The notes beneath the pieces were generated by a model. It searched no databases. It was given only the letters and a program-made list of their open reading frames with translations, and was not told where the DNA came from. A stretch of DNA of 64,000 bases from Lineus longissimus. Its lineage: Eukaryota; Nemertea; Pilidiophora; Heteronemertea; Lineidae. This document shows positions 29,091 through 40,520 of this stretch, in pieces. Position numbers and translations under genes: made by a program. The stretch spans positions 3,685,501 through 3,749,500 of the forward strand of contig NC_088325.1 of the NCBI RefSeq assembly GCF_910592395.1, written 5' to 3'. Position 1 is the stretch's first letter; each line of letters begins with the position of its first letter.

Positions 29091-29569
29091 ATTTCATTCT
29101 TTCTGGTTATGTTAAACAGGGTAGAATCTTTGCAGATGGAATTAACCTCTTCTGATGACGGCCAGAAAATGAAATTGTTTTGAAATGGAAAATAGGGGGT
29201 TAACACACCAGCAGGAGAAAGTGCTAGCTCATAACCAGATCATAATAATGAGATTGAGGAAATGATTGAAGAGGGGCAATAAAGTCAGCCGCATGAACTC
29301 ACAAAGACAAATATCTCATCTCTCACCCAATAATCAAATTACAGTGGAGACGACCCACTGCCAGAGACCAAGAAATTCTTGAGTATTGTAAACCCCGTTT
29401 TTTCACAGCTTCGAAATTTTGACTATTTCAAGGCATGCAGTTGAAAATTACTGACCTAATGGTTTTGTCATGGGAAAACCCAACCCTAATGAAAATTAAG
29501 TGAAATCTGAAAAGAACATTTTGCGAAAATTTAGGGCTGTGAAACAAAAGGGGTTCACAGTATAAGGAA

Positions 29570-29745
29570 CCTGGCCTTTGAGAACCACTCTCTCTCAAGT
29601 TTCACATGGAAGGTCTTATAAAGGTGAATTTAGAGTATTAGCACTTGCCAACGTATCTTAAATCATGTAACACTGGCCGTAATGTTAATGGCCAAACACT
29701 ATCAAAACCATTCTGACGACTGCAGTGTGGGGTTACTTGTGTTAG
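29570..29745. repeat. Tandem-duplicated segment, empty-site copy
   Basis: GTCTTATAAAGGTGAATTTAGAGTA here continues directly into TTAGCACTTGCC and ATCTTAAATCATGTAACAC. The second copy (29,757-30,110) has the same flanks separated by a MITE at TA (empty site TA at 29,636-29,637). Confidence 0.85.
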
Positions 29746-29830
29746 GTAGACTGCGCAGGTGAGAATCTCCTTGAGAAAATCAAATCCTCGAGTCTCACAC
29801 AGGTAGTCTTATAAAGGTGAATTTAGAGTA

Positions 29831-30008
29831 CAGTAAAACCTCTCTTTCAAGGACACCTTTAAGACTGAGCTTTTCTGTCCTTTACAGAGAGGTGTCCTGA
29901 TTACAGAGGTGAAATAGAATTAAAATCACCAATTTGGACCTTTAATTAGTGTCCTCAATAGAGACGATGTCCTGATTACAGAGGTGTCCGCTAAAAGAGG
30001 TTCCACTG
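29831..30008 (+). mobile_element. TA-flanked pogo-like MITE with defined empty site
   Basis: 178 bp, from CAGTAAAACCTCTC to GAGGTTCCACTG, flanked by TA at 29,829-29,830 and 30,009-30,010. The paralogous segment at 29,570-29,745 lacks it, confirming its ends. Confidence 0.9.
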
Positions 30009-30364
30009 TATTTCCATCTTAAACCATGTTATGCTAGCCGCAATGCAAATGGCCCAACACCATCGAAATGATTCTGACAACTGCAGTTTGGGATTACTCA
30101 TTGCAGGAACACCAGCTTATCTGTGATTATCAAGTGTGACGTTCTAATACTGCTATCTTATCCCCTAAGTCCTATGAGAGATTCATTTTTCTCCATCGGT
30201 TGATGGAGGTTAATAAAGTGTAGCTTTATTCCCATCAATTATTGTCGGGAATGGAAAAGAAACAATGTCAGGTTGGCAACATTTGCACCAGAAGAAGCAG
30301 TCGGGTTTTTTTTCCCTACTTATCTTGGATGATAGACAGAGTCATCTAATATTTGCGTATCATA

Positions 30365-30560
30365 GGGGGCAGCAGTGGCGCAGTGGAAGAGAGATGGCCT
30401 CATGATCAAGAGGTCGTGGGTTCGACTCCCGGCCGAGTCACTGCTTGGTTCCCCTACTGGTCGAGTTCAAGTGAGCACCTTCTGGTGGCTCCTTGAAACC
30501 CCCGATTGATTTCTGTGGAGACCAGGGTAATTATATGGTATCTGGGTAATGATATGATGT
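30365..30560 (+). mobile_element. tRNA-derived SINE
   Basis: GGCAGCAGTGGCGCAGTGGA gives an A-box-like sequence and GGTCGTGGGTTCGACTCCC a good B box, 50 bp apart as in a tRNA. A non-tRNA body follows (GAGCACCTTCTGGTGGCTCC, GGAGACCAGGGTAATTATAT). Not a tRNA gene: no clean acceptor stem or cloverleaf. Confidence 0.75.
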
Positions 30561-30774
30561 CTCAAAAGCCTTCAATCAAGGAAACAGTGGAAAAGCGCAA
30601 TACTCTCAAGATTAAGAGATGCCCCACCATCACTTCTTTGTGGAGTTGTGGTCGGTGCGCATGACCTCCTCCCCAAAGTGAAGCAACATATGGAGCGGTA
30701 ACTGTTGCTGGACGAGTTCCACTCACAAGTCCTTTCACACAGAGCTCTGTTATTTCCACACCATTCTTCCTTTA

Positions 30775-31335
30775 CTTATACTGCTCTGAAGAGCAAAGCC
30801 CCTTCAATCTCCAGAAGCACTGGAACCACTTAGTTCCACGAGTTAAACAGTTAAAAGTCCACTGGGCTATTGCCAAAGCCAAGAAAAGCTCACCTGGCCG
30901 GAGCAAGCCTGGTACCCTTTCACACCAGGGTGGAGAGAAGCAAGTATGGTTAAATGCCTTGCCTAAGGTACCTGGTTTCAGTCGCTCAAAATGCTTCACA
31001 TCATTACCCCTAGTTATTGGCCTGTACATTCGTAGTTCAAGCTCTACTCTCTGGGAGTATTAAGGTCCGAGCTGCAGCTATACAGTGCTCAGGACTAACA
31101 TTCATAGTGTGCCAACTCTGCACTGGAACCATTAGTCCAACGCACAAGTTAATCACTGTTCTTCCCACCCATTAGGCTCTAAACTGCCAAGGATCTCTTT
31201 CGACTCCGAATGCACTGGAACCTCTAGTACCAACCCCAAGTCGTTATTTCCTAATCGTTCTTTCCACATACTGCTCTGAATAACCAAGGATCTCCTTTGG
31301 TCCCCAGATGCACTGGAACCATTAGTCCATCGTTA
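30775..31335. repeat. Diverged tandem repeat around GCACTGGAACC
   Basis: GCACTGGAACCAyTAGTCCA-like phrases recur near 30,818, 31,120, 31,212 and 31,311, mostly preceded by TGCTCTGAA and AAGGATCTCn. Unit about 100 bp, strongly diverged. Confidence 0.65.
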
Positions 31336-32470
31336 AGGAAGACATATCACCATACAAAGGCTTCTACTAAATCTACTGCTCAGTTCAGCTCTTCGTTTTA
31401 GGGGTCATCTCAAAGACGCTTGATGCTATAAGAGATGAAATTTATATCTGGGGGGGGGGGGGGGGGTTGGCCATTACCCCTGCCAAAAAAGTTGTGTCCT
31501 GGAAAACTTCTGGCATCCTTCAAATAAAAGATTGATGCCTAACATCAGTTTTTTCGCTTGTCATTTAGTGAAGGGGATGTGAGGGGGTTCAGAAACAGAT
31601 GTGGAAATTCCTCTCACTTTGCACCAATCACTTTTGAGATTACCCCTTACAAGCATCAAGATCCTTGATAAAGTCATTGGGATGTCATTGCCGACCAAAG
31701 CTAAATCATAAAGATTGCAAGACAGCTGTAGCTCACTCGCTAAGACACTGATCACAAACTGTGACATGCGATAACTATTGCGGCAATGAGTGACAAAAAC
31801 ATTACATGTCTGCAAGTAAAACTGATCATTGCTGGTTTTAATTTACGGCAAGAGGCAGCGACGCCTGATTCTTGTTCCAGCCACCTATAACAACTATCAC
31901 ACTTGAGACTTATATTGTGTGCATCAAGTTGCGGCAACACAAATCTCATGTTTGCGGGGCACTCTAGCAGCAGATCACATCGCCTATGTTCCAGCTTCGC
32001 CATCTCGTTGAATCTTACGACTTATTCGGCTCTAAACCAAACGGAAAACATAGTGTGCGATGGGGACTACCCAATCATTTTGTTACAATGGATGGGTGGC
32101 TTCCCGGGTCGCTTTAATGGAGTCAATTGTTGGGAATGGACTGGTAATGTGGCTGTTGCTAAAGGCTCCTGATGTGGTAAGCGATCTTGTTTTAGTATCA
32201 GAGGACGGGTGCATCCAGGAGGCAGAGCTAGGGGCTGAGTTAGTCAGGAAGTTTAGGGTAGATAAATGAACTGAAACATGACACAGGAGCTAGAGCAATC
32301 TTTTAAAAGATGCCATATTTCCCTTGGGCTTTGTGTGTCTGGTCACATGCTCTCGCGTACAGTTACAAGGTCGTTCTCGAGTTCCTTTAGTCGGCCATCA
32401 AGCCTTAAAGGGTTGAGCCATGACACGAATCATGTTCAAAATTACATCACAAGAGGTAGACCAGATGTAC
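31336..32470. repeat. Intergenic with CCCCGCAA-family repeat (31,745-31,965)
   Basis: GAGTGACAAAAACATTAC / TGTCTGCAAGTAAAACTGAT / CATTGCTGG here are shared with 47,590-47,640 and 48,600-48,660. GTTTGCGGGG at about 31,951 matches the end of the copy at 48,750. A 17-bp G tract sits at 31,450-31,466. No gene recognised. Confidence 0.55.
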
Positions 32471-32660
32471 AAAAGCCCAGAAGGCTCAATCCATTCAATA
32501 TTCAAACTTCAATATTTAAATTTCGATTCGAATATTGAACTGTAAACTTCAACATCAAATTCATTTAATTGAGTAAGAGAACATCTAACAAACATTAGCA
32601 AATGCTCCAGGTTGAGGTTTGAAGATTGAAGTTTGAGTTCAATTTGCCTTCTGGGCTTTG
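32471..32660. mobile_element. Small palindromic MITE (AAAGCCCAGAAGG ends)
   Basis: About 190 bp with inverted ends AAAAGCCCAGAAGG and CCTTCTGGGCTTTG. GTAC occurs on both sides (32,467-32,470 and 32,661-32,664), which reads either as a 4-bp target duplication or as TA plus one extra terminal base. The interior is AT-rich (CAATATTCAAACTTC and inverted variants). Confidence 0.65.
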
Positions 32661-33254
32661 GTACTGATGTGCTAAGGTCTAAATAAAGATCACTCCCAAA
32701 CTCAGCCAAGGAGACAGAACGGTGTCTCAAAGAAAGATGTCAATTTCAAAGATTTTCTTAGATAAAGAACGTCCACAACAACTATCTCTATCTTTATGTT
32801 GGTATAACTCTTCAAGACACTGTTGCTGAATTTGGTATGCGGGAAGCGTCGGCCATTTATAAGCTAGTTACCATACATGCATATGTATGGGTCCCCGACA
32901 CACACATCGAATAGAGCTCGTCAACGATAGCGCTAGAGATTAGCCACGGCGTCGGCAAGATAAGCATCTCACATGTCGTCCGACGTATCGATGATCTGGT
33001 GTGATGAATAATCGGCCCGATCGCGAAGTCAATACAAATCATAGATTATGCGCCGCAGCCGATAGGAGACCCTAATGGTTCTCTAGTTATTTTAAATTAG
33101 CCGACAATGGCCTGCTACATCTGATGGGTTGCTGAGTTTGATGGGATGGTCTTGGCAACATGACAGTTTTTCCGCATCACGGAATGCTGCTTTTAATGAC
33201 GTGGTTCAGGTTTATGAAGCTGACAGGATAATGGGGCAGCCTCACTCGGCACTA

Positions 33255-33470
33255 TAAACGGGCACTATAGGCAGGAGCAGGGGTCGAATCGGCCCTTTTT
33301 AGATGACTAATAAACACAGTAAGGGCACTGGGTCATGTTGGATTCAGCACTCCATACATTCCTCGCACATGGGTGAAAAGTCACGATGTACTGAGCGATG
33401 GTAGAGACCCCTATTGGTGACTTTGTGTAACTTTATCTTGCCCCTCTAGCGGCTACCTATAGATTCCCTT
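33255..33470 (+). repeat. Interspersed repeat, most complete copy
   Basis: Left end TATAGGCAGGAGCAGGGG, middle GGGTCATGTTGGATTCAGCAC, right end GTAACTTTATCTTGCCCCTC. The same left and right parts are found split around the insertions at 575-2,425, and as partial copies at 3,940-4,045 and 24,415-24,550. This copy shows the pre-insertion arrangement. Confidence 0.7.
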
Positions 33471-33640
33471 TTAAAACATGTTTAAGAAGTATGCCGTTCG
33501 TAGTTACTGGTGGTCCAGGAAAATAGAAATGCAGTTATACGCAATTCCGTAGTGCAGTTATTATGCATACTAATTTGATGAAACTTGGTATTTATAGGAT
33601 TTAAGTTCAATTTTTTATCAACGGCGTACATGAAGGCTTT
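33471..33640. repeat. Partial copy of GCCGTTCA-ended MITE
   Basis: AAGTATGCCGTTCGTAGTTACTGGTGGTCC, interrupted elsewhere, matches 36,118-36,150, and ACGGCGTACATGAAGGC near 33,622 is the inverted end. Confidence 0.6.
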
Positions 33641-33644
33641 TAGT

Positions 33645-33690
33645 GTTCAGTGGAACCTCCCTTAGTGGACAACCTCTCTATTAAGGTTTC
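33645..33690 (+). mobile_element. Fragment of the TA-flanked pogo-like MITE
   Basis: CAGTGGAACCTCCCTTAGTGG then CTCTCTATTAAGG; only the left end is present. Confidence 0.55.
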
Positions 33691-34424
33691 CCATTTCCTG
33701 ACAAGACCTCCATCCCAATTTTCCCAACAATTCTTCCCACCCTCCTGAATCTCACTAAATTTTGTGGGCAATCCCGGCATCCCGATAAAGACCATTCTAT
33801 CTTCTGTGTGTGGCAAACCACATTGATATCATTCTTTCAATGAAATATTACCCGCTTTGAAACTGCCATGCTAATTAAGTTGACTATCTTAACGAGATAG
33901 AACGAGCCGCCCTAACGAATGTGATGACTCGCGATTAGACGCCTCCAGTCGAATGTACAAACAATAATGCAATTAACAAAATCACATCACGAGTGCATTT
34001 CAATCGATTTTGTGCGGCACTTCTAAAGAGAACTCAAGTTTTCCGATTTCACATCGGGGAAATATACAAGGGTTTCTTTGTTGCTTTGGTTTTCAATTGC
34101 AGTGCATTAATTTTATGACATGTGAATTGGTGAATTGGTATATCGTAGTCTACAAAATGATACAGTCTTGAGTGTCTTCAAACAAATATTTATGGCGGGA
34201 TATCCTCTTCTATTTTTCACGGCAGTGGCGGCCAATTCAACCACATTCAACCTCAAAATTTGAAATATCTCTAAAATGGCAACTGTATTCCCAGGGTAGT
34301 TGAACACACATCAAGAGAGACAGGCCTCCATAGCATTGGTTGGCAACCAGTCAAAGAGAAGGAGAAATACCAAGGTCGAGGACACACCCCATTTAATTTC
34401 ATCCTCAAATGTTAGCACATAGAT

Positions 34425-34745
34425 GTACACAAGCAACATTTCTTTCCACCGTTTCTACACTCAGAGGGATCAAAGACAACAACACCAGCAGGGTCATCCA
34501 TTTTCTAAAGCGCAAGACTGTACGCAACCCCAGATTTACTGATATACTCCAATGCTAACACACACAGAAGTGATATTTCTCCCCACTGTTTCTACCTCAG
34601 AGGAATCAAAATCACCTTTAAAATTGAGTTTGAAGACAACAGCACAAGCAGGGTCATCCATTTTCTTATGCTCAAGACTGTAGGCAGCTTATCAGATCAC
34701 ACTCCCTACTATCACATACACAAGAGATATTTCTTCCCCAGCATT
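34425..34745. repeat. Diverged tandem repeat, ~140-155-bp unit
   Basis: CAGGGTCATCCATTTTCT and GCnCAAGACTGTA recur at about 34,486 and 34,648. TTTCT(T/C)CCCAC/GTTTCTAC-type phrases recur near 34,440, 34,575 and 34,727. Confidence 0.7.
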
Positions 34746-34828
34746 TCCAGAGACAGATAAATCTCATCTTAGTGATTGATTATCTTTTTTGTGGCATTTC
34801 TAAAAGCCACAGGCTCTAGCATTGATAT

Positions 34829-35009
34829 AGAGTAAAACCTCTCTATTAAGGTTACCCTCAGGACTGACAAGTGCTGTCCTTAATAGAGAGGTGTCCTGAT
34901 TAGAGAGGTAAAATTGAATGGAAACAACAACATTGGGACCAAAACTAGTGTTCTAAATAGAGAGGTTGTCCTTTACAGTGGTGTCCGCTAAAGGGCGTTC
35001 CACTGTATT
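34829..35009 (+). mobile_element. TA-flanked pogo-like MITE
   Basis: Starts AGTAAAACCTCTCTATTAAG, ends GGCGTTCCACTGTA; near full length. Confidence 0.75.
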
Positions 35010-36110
35010 GCTCAGATGATTTCACAAGAAGTTTCCTAAAAACTATACAAGAGAAGTGTGCGGGGTGATGCACTACTGGTTCTCCAACTTGGGTGGCTGT
35101 GTTATTGACCATTTTGCTACTGCAGGGTTTTGGCAGTGAACCGTACCCTTAGCCCACACCCGGTAAAGACTGGACGTCCTGGATCCAAACTTGGCTTAAA
35201 ACAGTGTCATTGTCAAATTAAAACTCGAATTACCAAATCTTAGGGGTGAGATCTTCATTGAATCAACTGCAGTTCTGCCAAGCAGAAGCTTATAGGGACC
35301 GTGTTGAATGGTTGAACTTGGGGAAAATTTAGCAGTACAGATTATGGCGGGCCAGTGGTACGCTGCGTACGTAACCGGTTTATACCGGCTACCACAGTGA
35401 AAGTGTTAATAAAGGCTACAGTGTGTCCCAAAATTCACTTCGTTTTGAAAGAGTTCTAATTGCTTCAAGATTTCAAGTTCTAAACAAAATGGTGGTGTCT
35501 TTGGTCAACTCTTAAAAGCCTACACTGTTATTTGACAATTTTATAACTTTGACGATCGTTGCAGCGTCCCCGCAATCACTAGACCGTTTAATGATCGCTT
35601 TCATTATGCTACGGCCCTACGGCCCCCCAGCCCAGATATCAATCACACGGTGAAATAGTCTGCCCTTGTATGCCTATCCCTCTCGGACACCCAATTCACT
35701 TGTCATACCCGTGGGAAATGACCGATTACAAATGAAGCAATACTTTCGCTTTTCAGTTACACTGTGTATGCATGTTCATCATAAGGTCACAATGATGAGG
35801 AAGCCTGTGGCTTAATTAGGGAAGTTATCAATTACTGGTCATAAATTGGTCCATTAGGGGTGAGGATGATGGTAGCAGACATGCCAGCCCCGAACATCAT
35901 CCTATATGGGCTGATTAAATTTACTAATGGCAATGTGTTGATTTTCACATTGTGAATTGGGTGCGGATGTACTTGTTTCATTTTTTCAGCGGCATTATCA
36001 ATAATTAATGTTCTGTGAAATGTATGAGGTCCAAGTTCGAATCAAATTGGCCCATTTGGACAGCGACACCAACTGTCATGACTTTTGTATATATGTTGCT
36101 GGCCATCAGC
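35010..36110. other. Intergenic, nothing recognised
   Basis: No ORF or shared repeat family found by eye. Confidence 0.4.
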
Positions 36111-36114
36111 AATG

Positions 36115-36510
36115 TTAAAGGGGTACACCGTTCATAATTACTTGTGGTCCAGTTAAATAGAAATCTAACTAATACACAATGCCAAAGTGCTGTTATTATG
36201 AGTACAATTTTCTCGAAAATTTGTATCTATAGTATTTGTATATCTGTCTACACAAAGGCAATGCTGAAAATTATATTCAGTATGTATTCACGCAATTGAA
36301 AGTATTCAAATTCAATTACAAATTCAATTTTTTTAACGAACGGCGTGAATTATATTCAGTATGTATTCACGCAATTGAAAGTATTCAAATTCAATTACAA
36401 ATTCAAATTTTTTAACGAACGGCGTGAATTATATTCAGTATGTATTCACGCAATTGAAAGTATTCAAATTCAATTACAAATTCAAATTTTTTAACGAACG
36501 GCGTAGGCCT
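36115..36510. mobile_element. MITE with GCCGTTCA ends and an internally amplified 79-bp unit
   Basis: Left end GTTAAAGGGGTACACCGTTC, right end GAACGGCGTAGGCCTTTAA (inverted). The right half is amplified: AATTATATTCAGTATGTATT begins units at 36,269, 36,348 and 36,427, each ending in AACGAACGGCGT. Related partial copies are at 33,471-33,640, 38,660-38,755 and 49,875-49,922. Confidence 0.75.
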
Positions 36511-36524
36511 TTAAAGTTAAAGAT

Positions 36525-36715
36525 TTGGTTCAACAGCTCCTCAACCAGCACTACAACCCAAGCATTTCTGACCGGTACCCATTTATACATCTGGGTGGAG
36601 AGATGCGAATTCGACAAAGAGACCTGCCTCAATTCTCACGCTGACTGTGAGGATTGAACCAGGGACCTATTGACTGCTGGTCAAGAGTCCGGGCCACTAC
36701 ACCACAGCAGCATCC
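36525..36715 (-). mobile_element. tRNA-derived SINE, minus strand
   Basis: On the minus strand GTGGTGTAGTGGCCCGGACT supplies an A box and GGTCCCTGGTTCAATCC a B box at tRNA-like spacing. A body with GAATTGAGGCAGGTC and CATCTCTCCACCCAG follows. Different family from the SINE at 30,365. Confidence 0.75.
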
Positions 36716-38655
36716 CGTCAGAGGTGATCATGCTACAGGTTCATTTAATGTTGTATTCCACCTGGGCGATTTTACCTTGATAGAGAGGTTCTACTGTATT
36801 CCGAAGGCCATCCCATCGGTCCCCTCACCGACTTGAAGACACTTGACACAGGTTGGCCTAGATCAGAGTCCTATCACAGGGGGCCTATCATATACCAGGT
36901 TATCACTACAAATGTCTGCCAAGCCAGCTACAATTTACGAGGTTTTCTCCAGATTACAAACTTAACTTGATAACAGAATCATTCATGTTCGAGATTGGCC
37001 TGACCTTGTTCTGGCTACTCAATTCGTACAAACTACTAAATAATACCAGAGGAGATGGACTGATAACCATTGCCCTGAAACATTTATTTCATTCTTATAT
37101 TGAAGAACCTGTCCTGGTTTTGACAACTTCCATCCATCAGTTCAAGTAAGTCAGACATGCTTACAGGACCAACAGAGTTATTAAGGGAATGATTGGCTGT
37201 TCAGTCACTGTCCACTCTATAATTGTATTTTCCATCATCTCATTGTACATAAAATTGAAAAGACACAAGATGCCTCGATTTAACCTATCATTTGAACATG
37301 AAGAAGGTCAAAGCAATTTAGGGTTATGTGTGTTGCTCAAGGACACAAAGATGAATCTGCGGTGATCCTGCAGAGAGTTAAACCAGTCTTATATGTACCA
37401 CTTTCTGTTTATAGGCGTTCTTATCACCATCCATGCACCACTGACCTAAATATTTTTGTCTCAGCTCATCAAATTACTCAAGCAATCAACAAGTGACATT
37501 AACTCTTTCACTACTGACTCTCTAACTGCAGCTGCATTCATTCTGTAGTCTTGTAACATGAATAATCAACATAAATTCACTTTTCTTTCAAACTGATTTT
37601 TTGGGTATTTACTTTGGGTACATTATTTTTCCCATTTTACCCTCTGGCGGAAACCCAGACTTCAGACTTCAGTTTCATTTTCACATTTTCCCAGCTGTCA
37701 AGCATAATGACATTTCATTCAATAACAAGTGACACAAGTGATGATAGTTCCCTTAGGAGCTGAAGGGCAATAGAGCGTGGAATAGGGCTCTTTTTGGGAA
37801 ACTCATGTAAGACTTGACGATGGACTATCGTCCATTCGTAAATGTTATGTCCGAATCATTTGGGGCTCTGGAGGGCGAACTACTGGTTGGTTTCCCAGAT
37901 ATTTTAGACTTGTGAGTTACAGATTGATCTTCAATCTCCAAGAATGGACAAGATTGCACACCACAACAGCCAACATTATCACTACTACCCCAGGGTGGTG
38001 TCATTTCTTGGAACAGCCACAAGGCAACAGTTACCATAGCTGCCCACTGGTCCTATGAGACAAACCGCCGACAATGATACGCTCCTCTGGTAACCAAGGC
38101 CACCTAATCAAAATTTATTGTTAATGGCTGGGGCGAGCCTGTTATATTCCGAGGGGAATTCTTATAAAATCAATACAATACAACACATCTCGCAATAAAT
38201 TACAGACCAAGTACACAGGCAAAAGTTTCATAGAATCCATGCTGGTCCATGATGATTAGGATTTGATAGTTTTGATGCAATTCAGTTTTAAAAGTGTGTC
38301 ACGTTTTGTTTTACACCTAGTATTCCCAAACATGAACATATTTGGCATTGATGTCCATTTGCAAGGTCCGACCTTGCAATTATGCCACAGAATTCAGCAG
38401 AACTTGCTACCATTAGCATACGTCTCTTGAGAGTCGGAGGATGAGTGTCCATTGATGTAAATTACTGATAACGATGTCTCAGGGGGGCTCATTTGTGGCC
38501 ACTCCATCATGACCACAACATAATTTGGAGGCGTGCCACTAAATGGCTGAAGCCTCTGCTTGGTACATGAAACTACATGTACTGTTACCTGTTAAATTTG
38601 TGCACACATTTCTTCGTGTGAATCGCGAAAATGTCCCCAAAATTAAAAAATTGCA
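36716..38655. other. Intergenic, fragments only
   Basis: A right end of the pogo-like MITE at about 36,775-36,800 (TTGATAGAGAGGTTCTACTG). At 37,330-37,400 GTTGCTCAAGGACAC...GAGAGTTAAACC resembles SINE body sequence. No gene recognised. Confidence 0.4.
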
Positions 38656-38659
38656 ATGT

Positions 38660-38755
38660 TGAAATTTATATTTAGTTTGTATTTTCGCGATTGGACATTT
38701 AAAAATTCAAATACAAATTCAAATTTTTTAATGAACGGCGTAGGCCTTTAAGTGG
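38660..38755. repeat. Partial copy of GCCGTTCA-ended MITE
   Basis: ATTCAAATACAAATTCAAAT followed by TGAACGGCGTAGGCCTTTAA, matching the right end of 36,115-36,510. Confidence 0.7.
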
Positions 38756-39074
38756 TGGTAAGATGTGTTTTGAACAACTAGGCCCTGGGCCTCGGGTAAT
38801 GCGGATGAGGATCCTGACTTTGTCAACCTATCAGCCTTTCTACCCTTCTTCCGCTAAACTTCCACTGAGCTGCGGCTTCTCAGACGTGATGATGACTCAG
38901 ATAGAAAATCAATGCAAAGAGAATTAGCGTGAAATTAAGACAACTCGTGATCGCGACCTCAGTCTCGATGGGGTGAATAAGCTGTCATTGTCTGTCGCGA
39001 ATGATTCAGCAATAGCGATTTCGGTGAGTGTGATTGAATTTAATTATCTTTCATTTTGGATGGCCAAACACGTA

Positions 39075-39816
39075 TGGGCGGTTATTACCGCAAATAAAGA
39101 CAAACCAAAGCAAAGACACTTGTGTAGCATATCAAGGACACGTAGATTGATACTCCTATGTGTGCCACATCAAAGACATCTGGACCATACACCACATCAA
39201 TGATAACGATGCGAAGTCAACAGGCGGCGCCACCGTCTTGGGAAAAGTAAAAACGATTTCGACAGCTATAGGTTTTTGTTGATATAAGCGACTATTTTTA
39301 TTTTTATAATCATTTTTTTCTCGCAGTGAAATTTTTATTAATTGATTCAACTTCAATAAGTTAAATGAGAAGAAAAATAAATATCTCGACTTGAAAAAAA
39401 ATTTAATTTCAAATTTTTTTTCTTGACTTGAAAAAAAATATCTTGACTAGAAAAAAATCATTTCGACTAGAAAAAAAATCATTTCGACTTTTTGAAGCAA
39501 ACGGCTTGGCATACGGAGAGAGGTGGCAAATAACAACAACGTCAACAGGCAGCGTACGGCCGCCAGCAATCTACAGTGGCGCCGCCTGTTGACTTCGCAT
39601 CGTTATCTTTGATGTGGTGTATGGTCCAGATGTCTTTGATGTGGCACACATAGGAGTATCAATCTACGTGTCCTTGATATGCTACACAAGTGTCTTTGCT
39701 TTGGTTTGTCTTTATTTGCGGTAATAACCGCCCAGGAGTATCAATCTACGTGTCCTTGATATGCTACACAAGTGTCTTTGCTTTGGTTTGTCTTTATTTG
39801 CGGTAATAACCGCCCA
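39075..39816. mobile_element. Foldback element, copy 2, TA target duplication
   Basis: Same ends as 22,853-23,510 (TGGGCGGTTATTACCGC), flanked by TA at 39,073-39,074 and 39,817-39,818. The left arm runs to about 39,290 and the right arm from about 39,570. Between them lies unrelated AT-rich sequence with a short tandem (TTGACTAGAAAAAAATCA-type, 39,385-39,500). The last ~83 bp of the right arm are tandemly duplicated (39,650-39,734 and 39,735-39,816). Confidence 0.87.
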
Positions 39817-40067
39817 TAAACACGCTGGACTGAATAGCATTTGAGAAGCATTTGAGGAGTAATATTTAAAAAGAAATATTTCAATGTGTGTCAAGTGTCA
39901 GCAAGGACATTATTAGCTCCATTATAAAATATTATATATAAAATATTTGGCGATTTTAATACAAGTAGGAGGAAACCTACATTGTCGAGAGAGTTGCTCT
40001 GTCTATCACATGAGTGTAATTGGATCGACCTAGAACCAAAACCTAGGACCTTACAGGTGACAGGGGC

Positions 40068-40212
40068 TGACACCTCTCTGTTAAGGACAACCTCTCTATT
40101 AAGGACACAAGTTTTGGTCCCAAAGTAGCAGTTTCCATTCAATTTGACCTCTCTATAGAGGACAGAACTTGTCAGTCCAGAGGGTGTCTTTAATAGAGAG
40201 GTTCTACTGTAT
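40068..40212 (+). mobile_element. TA-flanked pogo-like MITE, left end damaged
   Basis: CACCTCTCTGTTAAGGACAA through AATTTGACCTCTC to GAGGTTCTACTGTA. The right end is intact. Confidence 0.7.
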
Positions 40213-40350
40213 TAATTTTACTATACCACATCCCTTCATTATGGCTAGATTACATTGGCTACATATCAAAGCCCATGCGTAACCTGATTAGTGATGCGAA
40301 ATTCAGTTGTTCGTCTTTTGCAGACCATGGCTTGAACATTGTCAGAGGAG

Positions 40351-40520
40351 TACAGTGGGACCTCCCTTCAAGTTAGCGGACACCTCTCTATCAAGGACAC
40401 TGCATTTGGTCCCAGATTGGTCATTTCTATAGAATTTGACCTCTGTAGTCAGGGCACCTCTCAACTAAGGACAACATTTGCCAGTCCCAAGGGTGTGCTA
40501 TATAGAGAGGTTTTATTGTG
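40351..40520 (+). mobile_element. TA-flanked pogo-like MITE
   Basis: TACAGTGGGACCTCCC at the left and GAGAGGTTTTATTGTG at the right; internal CATTTCTATAGAATTTGACC. Confidence 0.7.

Noticed and set aside
30365-30440. A functional tRNA gene
   Set aside because: A and B boxes are present, but there is no paired acceptor stem or consistent cloverleaf, and a SINE body follows.
31561-32270. Overlapping ORFs of 69-89 codons
   Set aside because: They overlap the CCCCGCAA-family repeat and none shows a conserved motif or plausible splice structure.
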